From contig OZ038382.1 in assembly GCA_964036045.1 (NCBI GenBank), positions 109,948,578 to 110,012,577 of the forward strand: DNA of 64,000 bases, given 5' to 3'. Of the stretch, positions 20,662 through 32,829 are shown piece by piece. Position 1 is the stretch's first letter, and the number at the start of each line of letters is the position of its first letter. A program made the translations under genes and the position numbers. The notes under the pieces are model-generated. The model worked only from the letters and a program-made list of their open reading frames with translations, was not told where the DNA came from and made no database searches. This DNA is from Eutreptiella sp. 'Long Island Sound 2002'. Its lineage: Eukaryota; Euglenozoa; Euglenophyceae; Eutreptiales; Eutreptiaceae.

Positions 20662-23487
20662 TTACTTCTTTGCTGCAGTAGCCCTGTTGATCCGGGCAGT
20701 CCAATTGGTAAATCCAAGTCGTTTGGGTTTCACAGTGTCAGCAGGATCACCAGCGGCGCCTTCACTGTTGGACTTCTGCCCGCAAGTCGCAGACTGCTGT
20801 GCCCCATTGCTCGTAGCCTTCCCTGGAGTTGCACGTTTCGAACTACTGCTCTCCTCATCTTGCTTCCACTTGGCACCGGTTTTTTTGGGCTTCGGCTTTT
20901 GGGCCAACGGCTCTGCTTCATGCTCGGCCACTTCCTCTCCATCCTCATCCTCGTCCCCCTGTTCTACGTCCTCAAGCTTGCGGAATTTTCCCCTGCAATC
21001 AATGGGTACCCCATGGAGCATCTGATTTGTCACCCCAGTCCAGTCAATATTCGGCAGGCCATCAGCTTCCTTGCATCCAGCAACAGCATGTGTGACAAAA
21101 TCCTGAATTGCCGTATCCCCAAGGATACCAACCACCACATTGACAGGAATATGAAATCGAACTGTGAGGGCCCCGGGCAATGCGTGGGAGGAGGACAATA
21201 GCAGCATCCATATTTCTTGGTACACCACCATTTCACCGGCCAGTGTCAGCAAGTAACCAACAATCTCCACGGGCAGGTACCCCCCACTTGGGAAATCCGT
21301 CACAGTAATGTATCGAGGCACCTTAAAGGGGGGGAAAAAGCAATTCTTCAATGAAAGGAGCTGGCCCCAGCTGCAACGAGGTGAAACGACCATTTTGTTG
21401 TGATTTTTGAGCGCGTGTCCGAACAACCAGGGTCGCAGTGTGGTCTAGATACCTTTTGTGGCAGCGGATGTTTCGAGAGAAGATTCACTTCAGTACACCC
21501 CATAGTAAATTGTGGTGACTTCTTGTTGAGGTGGTACACTAACAGCTTAATAGCACAGAACCCCGTATCTTGGTGCTGTTCACGAAGACTGTCCACAATG
21601 CCACGACAATCACCAGGCTCGCCAACAACAATTGGTGTTCAAGAACGCCACGCTGCAGCACTGTACTGACCAATGCATGGATGCCCGGGGTAAAGCCACG
21701 GGGGGCTCAATGTACACCATTGTAAAAGAGATACCAGCCACTGCTGCTGGGATGGCCGAGCCAATTGCAGCTGGCAGCACCAGTAGTTTTCCGTCCGAGT
21801 CCCCTTCCAACTGCAACACATTCATGTTCCAAGTGAAGTTCCGAGTGAAGGCCATGCAGTGACGTCAGTGAATCGCTTTGCAACCTGGGTAGCACACAGA
21901 CCTGTGAAATCTCCTCAGTGGCACCCATGTGCAGGTCGACGGTGAAGAAATTGTCCTGATTCGCCAACATAGCTGACATCCTTCCAAATCGGCGCACTGA
22001 CAACGTATGTCCACGGTGGAAAAGGGTCCTCTTCTGTCCAACGCCACGTGTATGTCTTGAAATACAAGTCACTTCGGCTTGCCAGGAGGGATTCACACTT
22101 TTCTCGTTCACCCAGTCCACCTTAGCAATCATAGTACAAACTTTGAGACCCCAGTGTTTGCAGGCACCAAAACGGCATTTCCGAACGATGGGTGCTGGCC
22201 CCAGCACCTCTCACAACAAATTGCAATCGAACAGCCACCGCAGATGCATCCTTATGGGAGGGCAAACATACGGCGAGATTCATGGATGAGATTGTTCTCA
22301 GGATGACACAGATGCCAACTCCATAACCGATCCAGTTTCAATCGCTTTCCCATCTTCTTGAGCTGTGGTCCACCATTGGCCGTGTCAGCCATAAACTTGC
22401 AAATTGTCCGGATATCGGGGGGCACCTGTCCTTCCAAGCAACGCATTTGATTCACAGTCATGCTATGACCGCGGGCCTCCAGCATCTGCACTGCAAACGC
22501 TGCTTCACGTCAACAAGTACTCACCAACAGAGCCACAGGAGACCACTGCTTTATCATATTGGCCTACAAGGGGTACCACAGGATTCACACCGGGCAACAG
22601 ATGGCGGAGTACGTTGACACGGCGATGAAACCACAAACAAACGGACGTGCTGACGGGCAGGCACACACCAGTGTGCCATCTTGAGCGCTGAATCCACCTT
22701 TCACCCACAAATTCGTCAGGTGCTCTCTGGCAGTCAAGTTCCCCTCGGTATCCCTTTCGTATTCCACCACCAGTCGCTGAACTCTCTCACACAAAGTTGG
22801 TGCTCGTGCTGTCTGGTTGGCTTGACTGATTCCTGCCAGGGACTCACGAATGGTCAACGGGTCTCAGGCCGCACAACAGTCGCCAAGAAATGGGAACGCC
22901 ATCGGGGAGGGGGCAAGTTTCGCTTCTCCAGCTCCAGTTTCACGCGCCGAGCAGCCTCCACTATGTGCTGGCCAGACAGTATCCAGTAGATCCCACCTGA
23001 TATTGCACCCGGTCACAAATGATCAAAGTCAACGGCAATTTTGGACAAGCGATGCTGGCACCAGCACCGACGAACGTTATTGGTAGCGAAACAGCAAACT
23101 GTGCGCACAGAAGGCAGCATACTTCCATCACCCCATATTAATTACATATTAATTACAATCCGGATAAGGGTAGTCGGCGGTCGCTCCTTCAGGTCCTTGA
23201 CCTTGTTCAGTACCTCATCCTCAAAGCACTTTCGTATCTGCCCAAACTGCATCTTCTCGTCCCATCGCAGTTTCTCCAAGGGTATTTCCACCTCCTTTTT
23301 TTCACAGTGGTCCGCGAGCTTGATCTTCAGTGCACTGTCTTTCTTGCCTCCTTTACCACCTGGCGCTGGAACTGGCTGTGATGCTATCACATCCTGAGAC
23401 TGGCTTAGGAATCCCCCATTCGTTGACGGTGTCATTGGTAGAGGTGACATTGCACCAGCACCCTCAGCAGGGGTTGCATCTGACATT
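20662..23487 (-). CDS. Transposon E gene 2: multi-exon protein with a ParB/sulfiredoxin-like GQH motif
   Basis: The start is MSDATPAEGAGAMSPL at 23487. The first exon is charged and runs to about 23158, where GTAATTAAT is a possible donor; an acceptor GGTGCCAG follows at about 23057. The next exon has YWILSGQHIVEAARRV and WRSHFLATVV, resembling the GxHRxxA nucleotide-binding signature of ParB and sulfiredoxin folds. Later exons (22585-22857, 22252-22491, 21610-22207) change frame at palindromes GGTGCTGGSSCCAGC, which end in CAG and may act as splice acceptors. The last exon (about 21426-20662) has an acidic, then lysine-rich tail (KPKPKKTGAKWK) and ends INRATAAKK with TAA. Exon borders are approximate. 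Confidence 0.45.
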
Positions 23488-23936
23488 ATGATGAAGAGTC
23501 TCATTTGAAGGGAAATGGTGTGGCAAATCGACAGAAATCGGTAATGGAACAGCAGTTTCAGCAAAAAATGGCGCAAATTGAGCGGTGTGTCAGTGGCTCT
23601 GTCCATACGAAGGGCAGCGCACATCGCAGTCAATTAATCCCCGACAGCGGCATCCGCTTCGCTACTAATGACATGGCACTGGTGAATTGCGCACTTGTTC
23701 CAAAGCCCTGGAAGGAGACGGCCGTCTCAAATGATCATGTTTCCGTGACTGGTCAGTACACGTGCCAGACTTTGATTCCATTGCATCCAGACCAAACAGA
23801 CCGAACAGAAAACAGTGCGACAGACAACAGACAACGGTGCGTGTGCAATGTGCAGCGAGGAAAGCAGGAACAATAGGAGGGAATGCTGGCACCAGCTACT
23901 CATGCAGACAAGCGTAACCCTACCCTATAGTTAGGC

Positions 23937-26233
23937 AGGGGGGCGGGGGGTTATTCTTGGAACACTGCCCCCTCCTCCTCGTCACTGGGAGGCAAACTGA
24001 ATTCGTCTTCCTCTTGAAGCAAAACCAAGGGGGGGGGGGGGGGGCATCACTCATGGTATCCACATCAACTACCAGATGCCCCAGGTAGCCAAGGGAATCA
24101 GCACTGGACACGGATATGTGGTCATCCTCTACCCCCACAAACCGATCTGGTGCATTAGCATCATCAGCATCAGGGGCACCCTTACCCTTGCCCTTCCCCC
24201 CCCCTTTCCCGCGCCTGTTCCGTGTGCGGAACCGTTCCATTAGGCTAGTGGGCTGTGCAACCTCTGCAGGGTCTCTCCTAAAATTGCATTGATCCAAGTA
24301 CTCAGTAACACCTTCCGGAGGGGACCGGTTGGATAATAATAACAGCACACTGCTGCGAAAAACCTTTCGCAGAGCAGCCTCATTAACAGAATCAGGGATG
24401 GGCTTTGGAAACGTGTGTCCTTCAGGTAGAAGGCCAACAAAAGCAGTGGTTTTAGCTGTAGTAAATGGGGCAAACAAAAGCTGGGGACTGGTACACCAGG
24501 CGATAAAGCGACGGAAGCGTGCTCGAAAAAGATCGCACAGACCAGTGCGTAGCTTGCATGCCGCGAAGGGTTTTGGTGCCCATGCGCGGGTGTGGCATGC
24601 TGAGGAACAAGTCCATTAGAGCGGGTTGCGATAATGCAGTTGGATGGAGCTTGACCCGGGCGGACAGCCGGGACAACAGGGCCTCACCAATCTCTTCAGC
24701 AAAGAGACAACCTAGGGTATTACTCATCCACTCCTGCCACACTGCAAGTGTGACACTCAAACTGCGAACGTATTCTGTTTTGGCGTCCCAATCGCCAGTA
24801 AGAAACAGATGTAGCAACAGGCTCCATTGCAAAACTGTGTGGGCTGCCTGACCAGTGCCTGGCTGTCGCCCTGACCAGTTGCAGTTGCGTACCTGTACGC
24901 CTAACGCAAAAAGCGCAGGGACATAACTAAACAGCAAGGACTGCAGTCCTTGCAACCAACGGGTAGCTGTATCCACTTGAACTGATGAGAGAGATGCTGG
25001 TGCCAGCTGCAACCACTCCAATTTGCGTTGAATACGTACACGTACAGAGTTACCTACAAGTAGTAGTGCTGCTACCACTTTCTCAATGTGGAGCAGCTTA
25101 CGGTGGTGGTACACCATGGCACCCACGTGCAAATTACAGTTTTCCAAGGCGGCAAAGACAGGAAAGAAGGCCTTGTATACCTCAAGGGCAGTGTGTTTGT
25201 AAGGGTGCCACGCACCGTACATACAAGGCAACATGGACAGATGCTCATGGAAATTGTACTGCACATATGACTCCCCGTACAAAAAACGCAGTAAATAAAA
25301 ATGTATTTTCATATCAATTATTAGGGGCATGGGGCGCCGGGTGTGCCGCTGTATGTCCTGGATCTCTTGTAGAATGTGTAGCAAATCAAGGATCCCACCG
25401 GTAGTCAAATCGGTCAACAACAGTGGCCGGAATTGTAGTGACCTAACGTTGTCCCGTTTAATATCGAGGGGAACACGAATAAACTCAGGCTCCGCATCAA
25501 GCGAAACCCGTGTAACATCGTTCAAGGAGCGAAGTGCAGTAGCAGTGGAATGCACAGCTCAGTCCACCTGTCCCAACACGGTTACCAAAGACGGATGCCC
25601 AGGGAAGGGACATAGGTCTGTAGTGTGCAACATTGCAAACACTGTCAGGTTCATCCTGGGATTGGGATGCTCTGGGTCAGTAGTAGACCTCTTCCACCAC
25701 CAGTTATCAAACCACATAGCCGTTTGGTGGTTTGACATGGACGACCACAGTTGTTGTGCGGCCGAGGTAGCCTTGGCAGTTAGTGGTACAGGGCGATTGG
25801 TAACAACACCACAGTTTGCTAAAACACGGCGAACACCCTGCGTCAAAGGTTGACCTGTAAGTGTGTCTTTCCGTGATACCTTACTAGTTGGACGTGCAGC
25901 CTTGTGCAGGACAGACCATAGCATATATAACTGTTTCGTGAAAACGGACAACCAACGAGGCTTCCTATTTTGCTTACTTGCAACAACAATTTGAGGTACA
26001 GTCTTACGAGTACGACGGTTGCAGCGGACCTGTGCCAATAGGTGCACTAACATCAGAACCCCCGGCTCGCCAGCATGGGCATCACGTAATAAAGAAGACC
26101 CATTTGAATAATGTCCAGTACGTAGTAGATGCCGAACAACGGAGTAGGAAAATTTCATTACAAAAGTCTGGTGATGCAAGTAAAAGACACAATGCACATG
26201 GTGGCAAAACACAGCACACTCCCTATCCTTCAA
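23937..26233 (-). pseudogene. Transposase-like protein of transposon E, broken
   Basis: One frame runs from about 26233 to about 24570 with a single in-frame TGA at 25559, then shifts by one base and continues to 23937. Motifs in order: AMWFDNWWWKR, LCPFPGHPSL, PLIIDMKIHFYLLRFLYG, LPCMYGAWHPYKH, AEEIGEALLSRL, a basic RFRTRNRRGKGGGKGKGK near the end, and an acidic tail. The aspartates in FDNW and IIDMK and a later glutamate could form a DDE site, but this is inference. It differs clearly from the A/B/C type. Confidence 0.5.
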
Positions 26234-26309
26234 TGAGATGCACGTACCTTATGAAGATAAACATCGGTGGAATGGATATGGGAATGGTACTAACCAGGTT
26301 GCTCACTGG

Positions 26310-26670
26310 AGTTGGTGCTGGTGCCAGCACTCATAGTCCGGAACATCATCTCAGAGACTCGATTGCATTGAAAGGTGCTAGCACCAGCTACTTTGAGCCA
26401 AAGGGGGATTCGAGAAGACCATTTGAGTCAGCAGGTGCTGGCACCCGCACCTTTCTGCCAAAGAGAACCAAGGAAAGGTGAAATTGCTTGCAAAGGTGCT
26501 GGCCCCAGCTGCTTCAATGATAAACTTGATACCAAAGATACAAAGTAACAAGACATGTCCAATACGCGGTGACTATAGTAACCAACATGTGCACGATTGA
26601 ATATCACCAACAAATGTAATTGCGGGACATCCCACAAGTACTTTTCGTCAAGGAAGGTGCTGGCCCCAGC
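26310..26670. repeat. GGTGCTGGCACCAGC palindromes, right subterminal region of E
   Basis: Five palindromes (AGGTGCTGGCACCAGCACCT variants) at about 26315, 26373, 26433, 26493 and 26651, spaced about 60 bp apart for the first four. They lie upstream of the transposase gene. Others occur at about 19975, 20425, 20490, 21360, 22195, 23050, 23885 and 24990. Confidence 0.8.
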
Positions 26671-26871
26671 TGCAATCATGGGAAACATACTTTTGAGATC
26701 AGCATTTTCAATCATCATGAAGTAATAGTGTAGAAAGGGTGTTTTGAACCCCTAACTTCATCGGCCGCGAAAATACACGTTCAAAAAAGGGGAGGTTTTT
26801 ACAGTGCTCTTTTTGGGTATAGAACCGGGCAGAAGTGTGGCACGGGGGTGGGCAGTTTGCGTGGCCTAAGT

Positions 26872-26990
26872 CAAAGATGGTAACTACACTTGCTTCTCGA
26901 GGTGCAAAATTTGGTGGTGAATTAGGTTCCACTTTCATTGCTTGCTTTGCCGGTGGTTGACAAGGTTCTGCTTTCACTAGTGGCTTGGGG
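26872..26990 (-). pseudogene. Unit-G protein, 5' part, split by transposon E
   Basis: Reads VKAEPCQPPAKQAMKVE and ends SVVTIFD at the E insertion. The intact order is seen at 40690-41050, where VKTEPCQSLAKQAMKVE and the acidic motif lie in one unit apart from a small MITE. Confidence 0.5.
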
Positions 26991-27179
26991 CAAGCCTTTT
27001 GATTTCGCTCTTGTCTATAGGATTCTCCACATTGTACCTACTTAACAGCATAGCTGCTTGTGTTTTCATCTTTTTACCCTTTCGATGATACACCGCAAGG
27101 GTTTGGGGTACAACATGTATTGGGGTACAACCTACGTGTTTCTTTTTTGGACGTTTTGTGAGGATACTAAAAGTGGATG

Positions 27180-27338
27180 AGGTAGCGTTTCTTGGGGAAG
27201 AAATGTTATCACCAATCAGGAAATGCTATCATGAAATGCTATCAAGTAGCATTTCTTTGGGAAGAAATGCTATCTGCCACTAGGGTCGGTGATAGCGTTT
27301 CGTCATTGAGAAATTGTGAGACAGGTAGCGGATATAAA
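27180..27338. repeat. GAAATGCTATC repeats and right member of the inverted repeat
   Basis: Several GAAATGCTATC / GATAGCATTTC units, then a block inverted to 19224-19283. It forms the right end of the short unit that contains E, and directly abuts the RT unit. Confidence 0.65.
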
Positions 27339-27704
27339 TGAGCTGCGAAACGTCACTTTGTTGAGTATGGTGTGATTCCCCTTAATCAACAACATGCAGA
27401 AAAAGGAACATTTACGGCATCATGGCGCAGCTTTCACAAATCCATGAACCATGCCGAGGAAATCGAGCCAACTTGGCAACCCGAAGGTCATAGGTTCACA
27501 AAACAACCGAGCAAAGCACCCGAAATGCAACACGCCCAACCGTCGTCAGGTGGACTTGCACGACACAAGAAAAAGTGCCACAAGGACCTTTCTGGAAAGA
27601 GCGAGTGACAGGCAAATGTGGGGCGTGATGTTCCACAAGTGTACGTCAAAGCACGGGTGAACATAGGCGCAAATTGGAAAAACAGCAAATAAATACAGCG
27701 TATT

Positions 27705-30700
27705 TCAGACCTCAAGGACATCCGACGAGGGCAGGGAGAAACCACCTTGGAGTAGGAGTGTGTGAAAATTGGAATTTAGCTTATGAAGCACTTTGGGAAC
27801 AAAATAGAGAACCGGTTCAAAATGCTCAATCCATACCTGGTGGTACTTGCCAGCCTCCAACAAAGTGCACATGAAAGTGAAAGAGGTACAGCAACATGCA
27901 ATGAGGGAAGGTGTAGGTAAATGAAAAGCAATGAGTCGCCACACTTCAGCGGGGAACCGGCAAACAAAATCACGGGACGGCACGTTGGTGGGCTGGGGAG
28001 ATACAGGCGGACTAAAACAGGAACCAGTCAAAGCGACGGGGATATTGGGGTTGATATCATTGAGAAACCTTTCAAGCGCTGGCGTGGATGGGTTGGTATC
28101 AAAAACCTGCTTACAAAGGGAGTAAGCCGGTGAGGCGACATGCAAAAGGTCCCATTTATTGGCGCTGCGGAAAAGTGTACTTTTCCACAGTGATGGTGGG
28201 TATTTCAGTAGCAGGCTGAGGACTAGCACGGCAAAACTCCGAAAAACAGCACGGTGGTTGGTACGCAAATGCTGTGCTTTCTTCACCACATTGGGAACCA
28301 TAGAGCGAAGCATAGGCGGGACATTTGGGGCCCAATCATCCAACCACCTGGAGGGGGTAGCTGGGGAGCGGTCTGTGGATTGGAGCTGGGGTTGTTTCAG
28401 TGACACGGGGCCCCAACTGCAGGTGCAGTTAAGGTCCACTTCCAGAAAACTGATGTGTGAGCCGCTTTGTTCAAACTGTGCTTTCAGGAGTGTGGTTTTT
28501 TCGATGTGGTTGCAAAGGAAATCAGAGATGAGAGGGATAAACTTAGGTAGGTTCGCTGCGACAAAAGGATGCATTGAAATCAGAAATTCAGTGAACTTTG
28601 CCTACTGGTTTCGGTGGTAGAAGGCGCTGGAACGCACGGGTTCGTCCAAGGACCCGGACAGCCCATTCCGCGCAAATGTAGAACAAAGTATTGTCTCTAT
28701 AACGCAGGAAGGGGAGGAGATGATGGCAGGGCGCGGGTTTACCAAACTTATATGCAAGGAGGAAGAGGGAAGCCAATTGGGCACTCAAAGAACCACCAGT
28801 TGGGACACCAGTGAGTTGGCAGAAAACACTGGATCCGCCGACAAATAAAACGTCAATGGTCAGCGAGATATGAATAAAATGGTATAGGTCATCCGAGGAA
28901 TATACATTGAAAAATTCACGTGATTTGAACCCAACACCATCTCGTTTACGATTGCCATCCATGCTGACAGAGAACCACAGTGGCCGTTTTTGATTGTCAG
29001 GGAAAAGCCGTGTGAACAACCACTTCAGGGCCGGAAGAAGGCGATCGCGTGGGATACTCATGAACATTTCGCAGAGGTCTAATTCAAGGAAAACACCATG
29101 AGAGTGGAATGCGGTAGAGTTACGGCGGCTCCAATGCAAAATATCAGACATACTAATAAGTTCATGTGAGTCCAGGCCTTTTACACAGTGTTTCCAGAAA
29201 ATTGTAAGAGCGCGGCCCATTTTTCGGCTAAGTGTGCGCCAAGGGTGCTTATGGTGAGTGGCAAGTTCACGCTGTTTGTACAGGCCCTCGTAGATCAAAG
29301 ATTTATATTTAATCAGGAGGTCTGATGAGGGACAGGGAATGGATACAGGCTGCAGGGGGTTGTCTCGGTCAGCGTCAAAAAACACTAGTGGTGGGCACAG
29401 ATTTGCATGGGGGTCGGAGGCACAAAGTCGAAGGCGCATGGAGTCAAACGGGCGTGAGCGAAAGGTGGTCCACTTGGCATTAGCTCGGAAAACTTCGTCC
29501 CAGGCATGCAGGTACTCACCCGAAAGTGATCTGGGTACATCAGGAGGGAGGGAAAGGCAGGTCACGAATCCAGGTTGGTACAGGGGGTGGTATCGGGCCC
29601 AGACCTTGCGGTTACAAGCAGGCAGTTTACCGAGTATCGCCTGGACCGAGAACAGCAGGTGTGTGACAAGGAGGAATCGTGCCTCCGTATGTGTATGGCA
29701 TCTCAGCAACTCCTTTTTTCGAGTGTCCGCAAGGAAACATCCGACCCATAAAGACATAGCCAAAACCGAGCATGAGATCCACGCACACTGTGTGGCTTTA
29801 TCAAAAATGCCAGCGCAAAGGTTTTGCTTGCAGACCGCAGAGCGTTGGGCTTTCACAGCATCAACACGAATGCGTTTGTCTGAGTCACTGTATGTAGCGA
29901 GAAATGCAGATTGGCATTCGTCAACAAAAGCATCAACAATGTTATTGAACTGGAAAGCTCCGTGGCTGGACTGTGTAGGCAGGTCTTTGAGGGCGACGAA
30001 CAATTTGCGGCGTATTTGGTCTTCTATGGTGTTCCAATCGGGTATGGTTGCATTTTTCATATTCTGGTTCCAGTACACCGGATCAATGCCAAGCTGGGCA
30101 AAATCAGAGCGATCAAGTGTGTGGAAATCTCTAATGAAAACATGAGACCGGGATCTAGGTAGGGAGTCAGGCAGTGAGCTACAGTTACAGTCCGAATGTG
30201 ACAGGTGCAGAACATAAGCCGTAGGCATTTTCATTGCACCATCGAGCAGTAAAGAGCCGATAGTGGGGGTGCGGCATCCAACGATGCGTAATGCAGATAT
30301 AATATACTCCTTCACAGGTAGCGGAAGAGGGGCATTGCGTACGAGGTCGGAGAAAACGGTTTGCAGGCGGTTTTTCAGTGGGGGCGTAAGCAGGGGAATT
30401 GCAAAACATATTTGATAGGGCAGCTTCACATCATAATGCAGCCACATGCGTGGTGACACATGGTCGAAAACATCACGGAATTCGGAGGGGGGTAGCACAG
30501 CTCGAGCAGATATAAGAAAATGGAGTAAGTCCGATAGATTGTGTGTGAGCCGGCGTGAGTGCTTCAGTGTAGTTGCTTGCAACCGCATCTCGGAGACCGC
30601 TGACACAGTCCTCTCATGTTTCCACGCAGAGCGGCGTAAAAGCCACAGCCAGCGCTGGGAACGGGCACAGGTTGCTCTGCAAGCAGCACATGACACCGGT

Positions 30701-30846
30701 TTTATACAGTATTTGTGCCTATAACACGGATATCTGTGTTGTATCCTGTGGCATATACCACGGATATCGACCGGATATATCGACCGGTCGATATCCGTGG
30801 TATATGCCACATGATACAACGCAGATATCCGTGTTGTTGGGCACAA
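27705..30846 (-). CDS. Reverse-transcriptase-like protein with YRDN at motif C
   Basis: The long frame (30846-28588) carries polymerase blocks: LELDLCEMFMSIPRDRL (motif A), QLTGVPTGGSLSAQLASL (motif B) and LPFLRYRDNTLFYI (motif C, YRDN instead of YxDD). A one-frame change at about 28580 leads to 28574-27705, which has SHISFLEVDLNC (motif E-like) and a C-terminal domain. The true start is probably MRLQATTLKHSRR at about 30600, because upstream residues translate GATATCC palindromes. The order and the GGSLSAQLA motif B recall Penelope-like and related reverse transcriptases, but no endonuclease domain is recognised. The second catalytic aspartate is replaced by asparagine. Confidence 0.6.
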
Positions 30847-30905
30847 ATATTATATCGGTGGCATTAAGGCACGAGGATATCCGCAGATATCCGTGGTATA
30901 TAACC
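30717..30905. repeat. GATATCCGTGGTATAT palindrome cluster
   Basis: Nested inverted repeats such as CCACGGATATCGACCGG with matching complements. It lies upstream of the RT gene. The same units recur at 31612-31684 and 40207-40310. Confidence 0.85.
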
Positions 30906-30977
30906 ACAGGATATTAGCGCGCATCCTTGCACACTCCCCATGAACACCCTTGCATAGGAGACACATGCAAAACACAT

Positions 30978-31587
30978 TTAATTTGTGAACACCACTTGGA
31001 GTAGAACAAATCCGAAACGAGCTTTCTTTCGTAGAGCTTCAAGCAAGCTCTCTACAACCATGGAACAGTTAGGCACACATAGATGCTCTACTGGGAGCCA
31101 ATCATTTCGGTGACACAAGATTCGCAGGCCCAGGAACCATGCTTCGGAGGAAACCTGAGCTTGGCACAAGACATATGATACACATCATGGCAAATGTCAC
31201 ATGTGAAAGGTCGTTAGCAACCACATGCATTCTTTTTGATGGGATAATCAAAACGGTAGCATTGCATTTCCTTTTTCATGTGCACTTCCTTTTTCACCTT
31301 TTTTTTGGGTTCCTCTTCAAACATGCCCTGAGCAAATGGTGATGGAACAGCTCACAAATCCTGACTGATTGGGGCCTTGGTAGGTGTTGCCGGGCTGCCC
31401 ATACACGAGAGCGGTACATCTCACGTTCATATACAACGCTCTCCTTCTCATTGAGCTCATATGTAGATGGTTCCCTCTCACTCAATTGTGTCAAAGGGAA
31501 GGAGGCATATTCCTCCTCCGCAGTGAGATCAATGGTAATCCTTGCACAGGATGGAGAGGGTGTTTGTTCCTTGGCTATTACAAACAC
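30978..31587 (-). CDS. Small exons of an unrecognised repeat-unit protein
   Basis: Two open stretches, 31169-30978 and 31587-31294. The second has EEEYASFPLTQLSERE, related to EDDYEEFPPTQLSER of unit G at 19.8 and 40.6 kb, suggesting a third divergent member. It lies between two GATATCC clusters. Function unknown. Confidence 0.3.
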
Positions 31588-31611
31588 TTTTCAGCTTTGG
31601 GGAGTTGAGCC

Positions 31612-31684
31612 GGGATATCCGCAGATATCCGTGGTATATAACCCGGGATATCCGCAGATATCCGTGGTATATTCCATTGTCTAC
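31612..31684. repeat. GATATCC palindromes, left inverted border of unit F
   Basis: GTGGTATATTCCATTGTCTA (31664-31683) is inverted, with one mismatch, at 40211-40230. The pair brackets the piggyBac unit. Confidence 0.7.
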
Positions 31685-31920
31685 TGAGGGGACGTTTCTG
31701 TCCGGAAGCGCTCCGCGCGGCACAATACGTGCTGCGCGTGTTGCTTCATAACGCGCAGCACGCGCAGCACGTGCAGAACGCAAACAACACACGCATCACG
31801 CGCAGAACGCGCAGCACGGCGCTCTAGAGGCAGACTTAGAAGCAGACTTCCGGCACGCGCAAAACACGTAGCACGCGGAGCACGTCACCATTGCACACGC
31901 GCGCACTTTTGGGGGGCCGC
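31685..31920. repeat. CGCGCAGCACG-type repeat cluster, left side of unit F
   Basis: Dense GCGCAGCACGCGCAGCACG and AACGCGCAG units. The same type fills introns at 38.9-40.0 kb of the same unit. Confidence 0.8.
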
Positions 31921-32049
31921 GTCCTCACAGTTTGGGTATCCAGCCTACGCGGTTGTCCCCAAGCGTTCGCACTGGTCCCATGGGTAGGGATGGCAGAGGC
32001 TTGGCGGCCATGAAGTTCACGATTCCACCACGCCCGCCCTCCACCACCT

Positions 32050-32829
32050 TCTCCTTCCTAATCTTCGTCATCCTCCATGTGCTCGTCCTCTTCCCCGTCA
32101 CTCTCCTCCTCCTCCTCACTCTCTTCCTCCCCATCCTCCTCCCCCTCCTCCTCACTCTCCTCCTCCGCGTCATCCTCACTCTCCTCCCTCTCGCTTCCAT
32201 CCTCCTCGGCCACGTCGCCCTCCTCCTCCACATCCGCCTCTACCACCCCGGTCACCCCATGTGCCACGGCAAAGCACCCCACATGGTACCACTTGCCGCA
32301 CCCACAACAAACGTAGTGGGTCTTGCCCCGGGTCGCAATGGGCGCACACCCGGCGGCCCGGCATCCGCACCGGCACGTGGATGGGCTTGGCCACTGCCAC
32401 TGTACAAAAGCGGCGCCGGATAAGGTCCCACTGCCAGTCAAACATGGTACCCGTTCGGGCCACCCCGAGGGACCGGCAGGTCGCGTATGCGTTGACCACG
32501 GCATACCGGAGGACAAACGTACGCACCGCATTCGACCAAGTTATCTGACGTCCCATATGGCGCATCTGGAGCGCCATCTGGTTGACGCCCTCCACCCCAC
32601 GCGATAGCTAGCGGTAGCTGGCGACCACCGGGTTCACCTCATTCCCGCTGCGTCGATGCACGGGTCCGGCTTGTTGGAAGTGGACATTCATGAGCATTGG
32701 CACTACGCGGGGCGGCTTGTGACCCACCTTTGGGTTCTTGAAGACCACCATGGCGTACCTCGCGTCGTCCACAGTGCACGTGGCGGTTTGTCCTTCACCT
32801 AGAAGCTCTCCTGCCCTGTCCACCCCGTA
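32050..32829 (-). pseudogene. piggyBac-type transposase, 3' part
   Basis: Continues the gene at 37342-38120 after removal of element D: the frame runs from KRSTY into GVDRAGELLGEGQ. It contains VVFKNPKVG, then SYR-TAG-LSRGVEGVNQMA, which aligns with the GVDxxDQ block of piggyBac transposases; the aspartate is replaced (GVE). A premature TAG lies at 32608 and a frame change at about 32390. The C-terminus has a Cys-rich segment (CRCGCRAAGC...CCGCGKWYHVGC), as in other piggyBac proteins, then an unusually long glutamate-rich tail. Confidence 0.65.

Larger units (their letters stand above)
19913..26871. mobile_element. DNA transposon E (GGTGCTGGCACCAGC family)
   Basis: The TIR begins ACTTAGGCCACGCAAACTGC at 19913, with a 25-bp perfect inverted match ending at 26871. 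CAA flanks both ends (19910-19912 and 26872-26874). The paralogue at 40690-40720 has the empty site, reading CATCAAAGATGG without insertion. Length 6959 bp. On the minus strand it carries a transposase-like gene (26233-23937) followed by a multi-exon gene with a GQH motif (23487-20662) and a small last exon. Its proteins are unlike those of A, B and C, and the 3-bp duplication also sets it apart. Confidence 0.85.
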
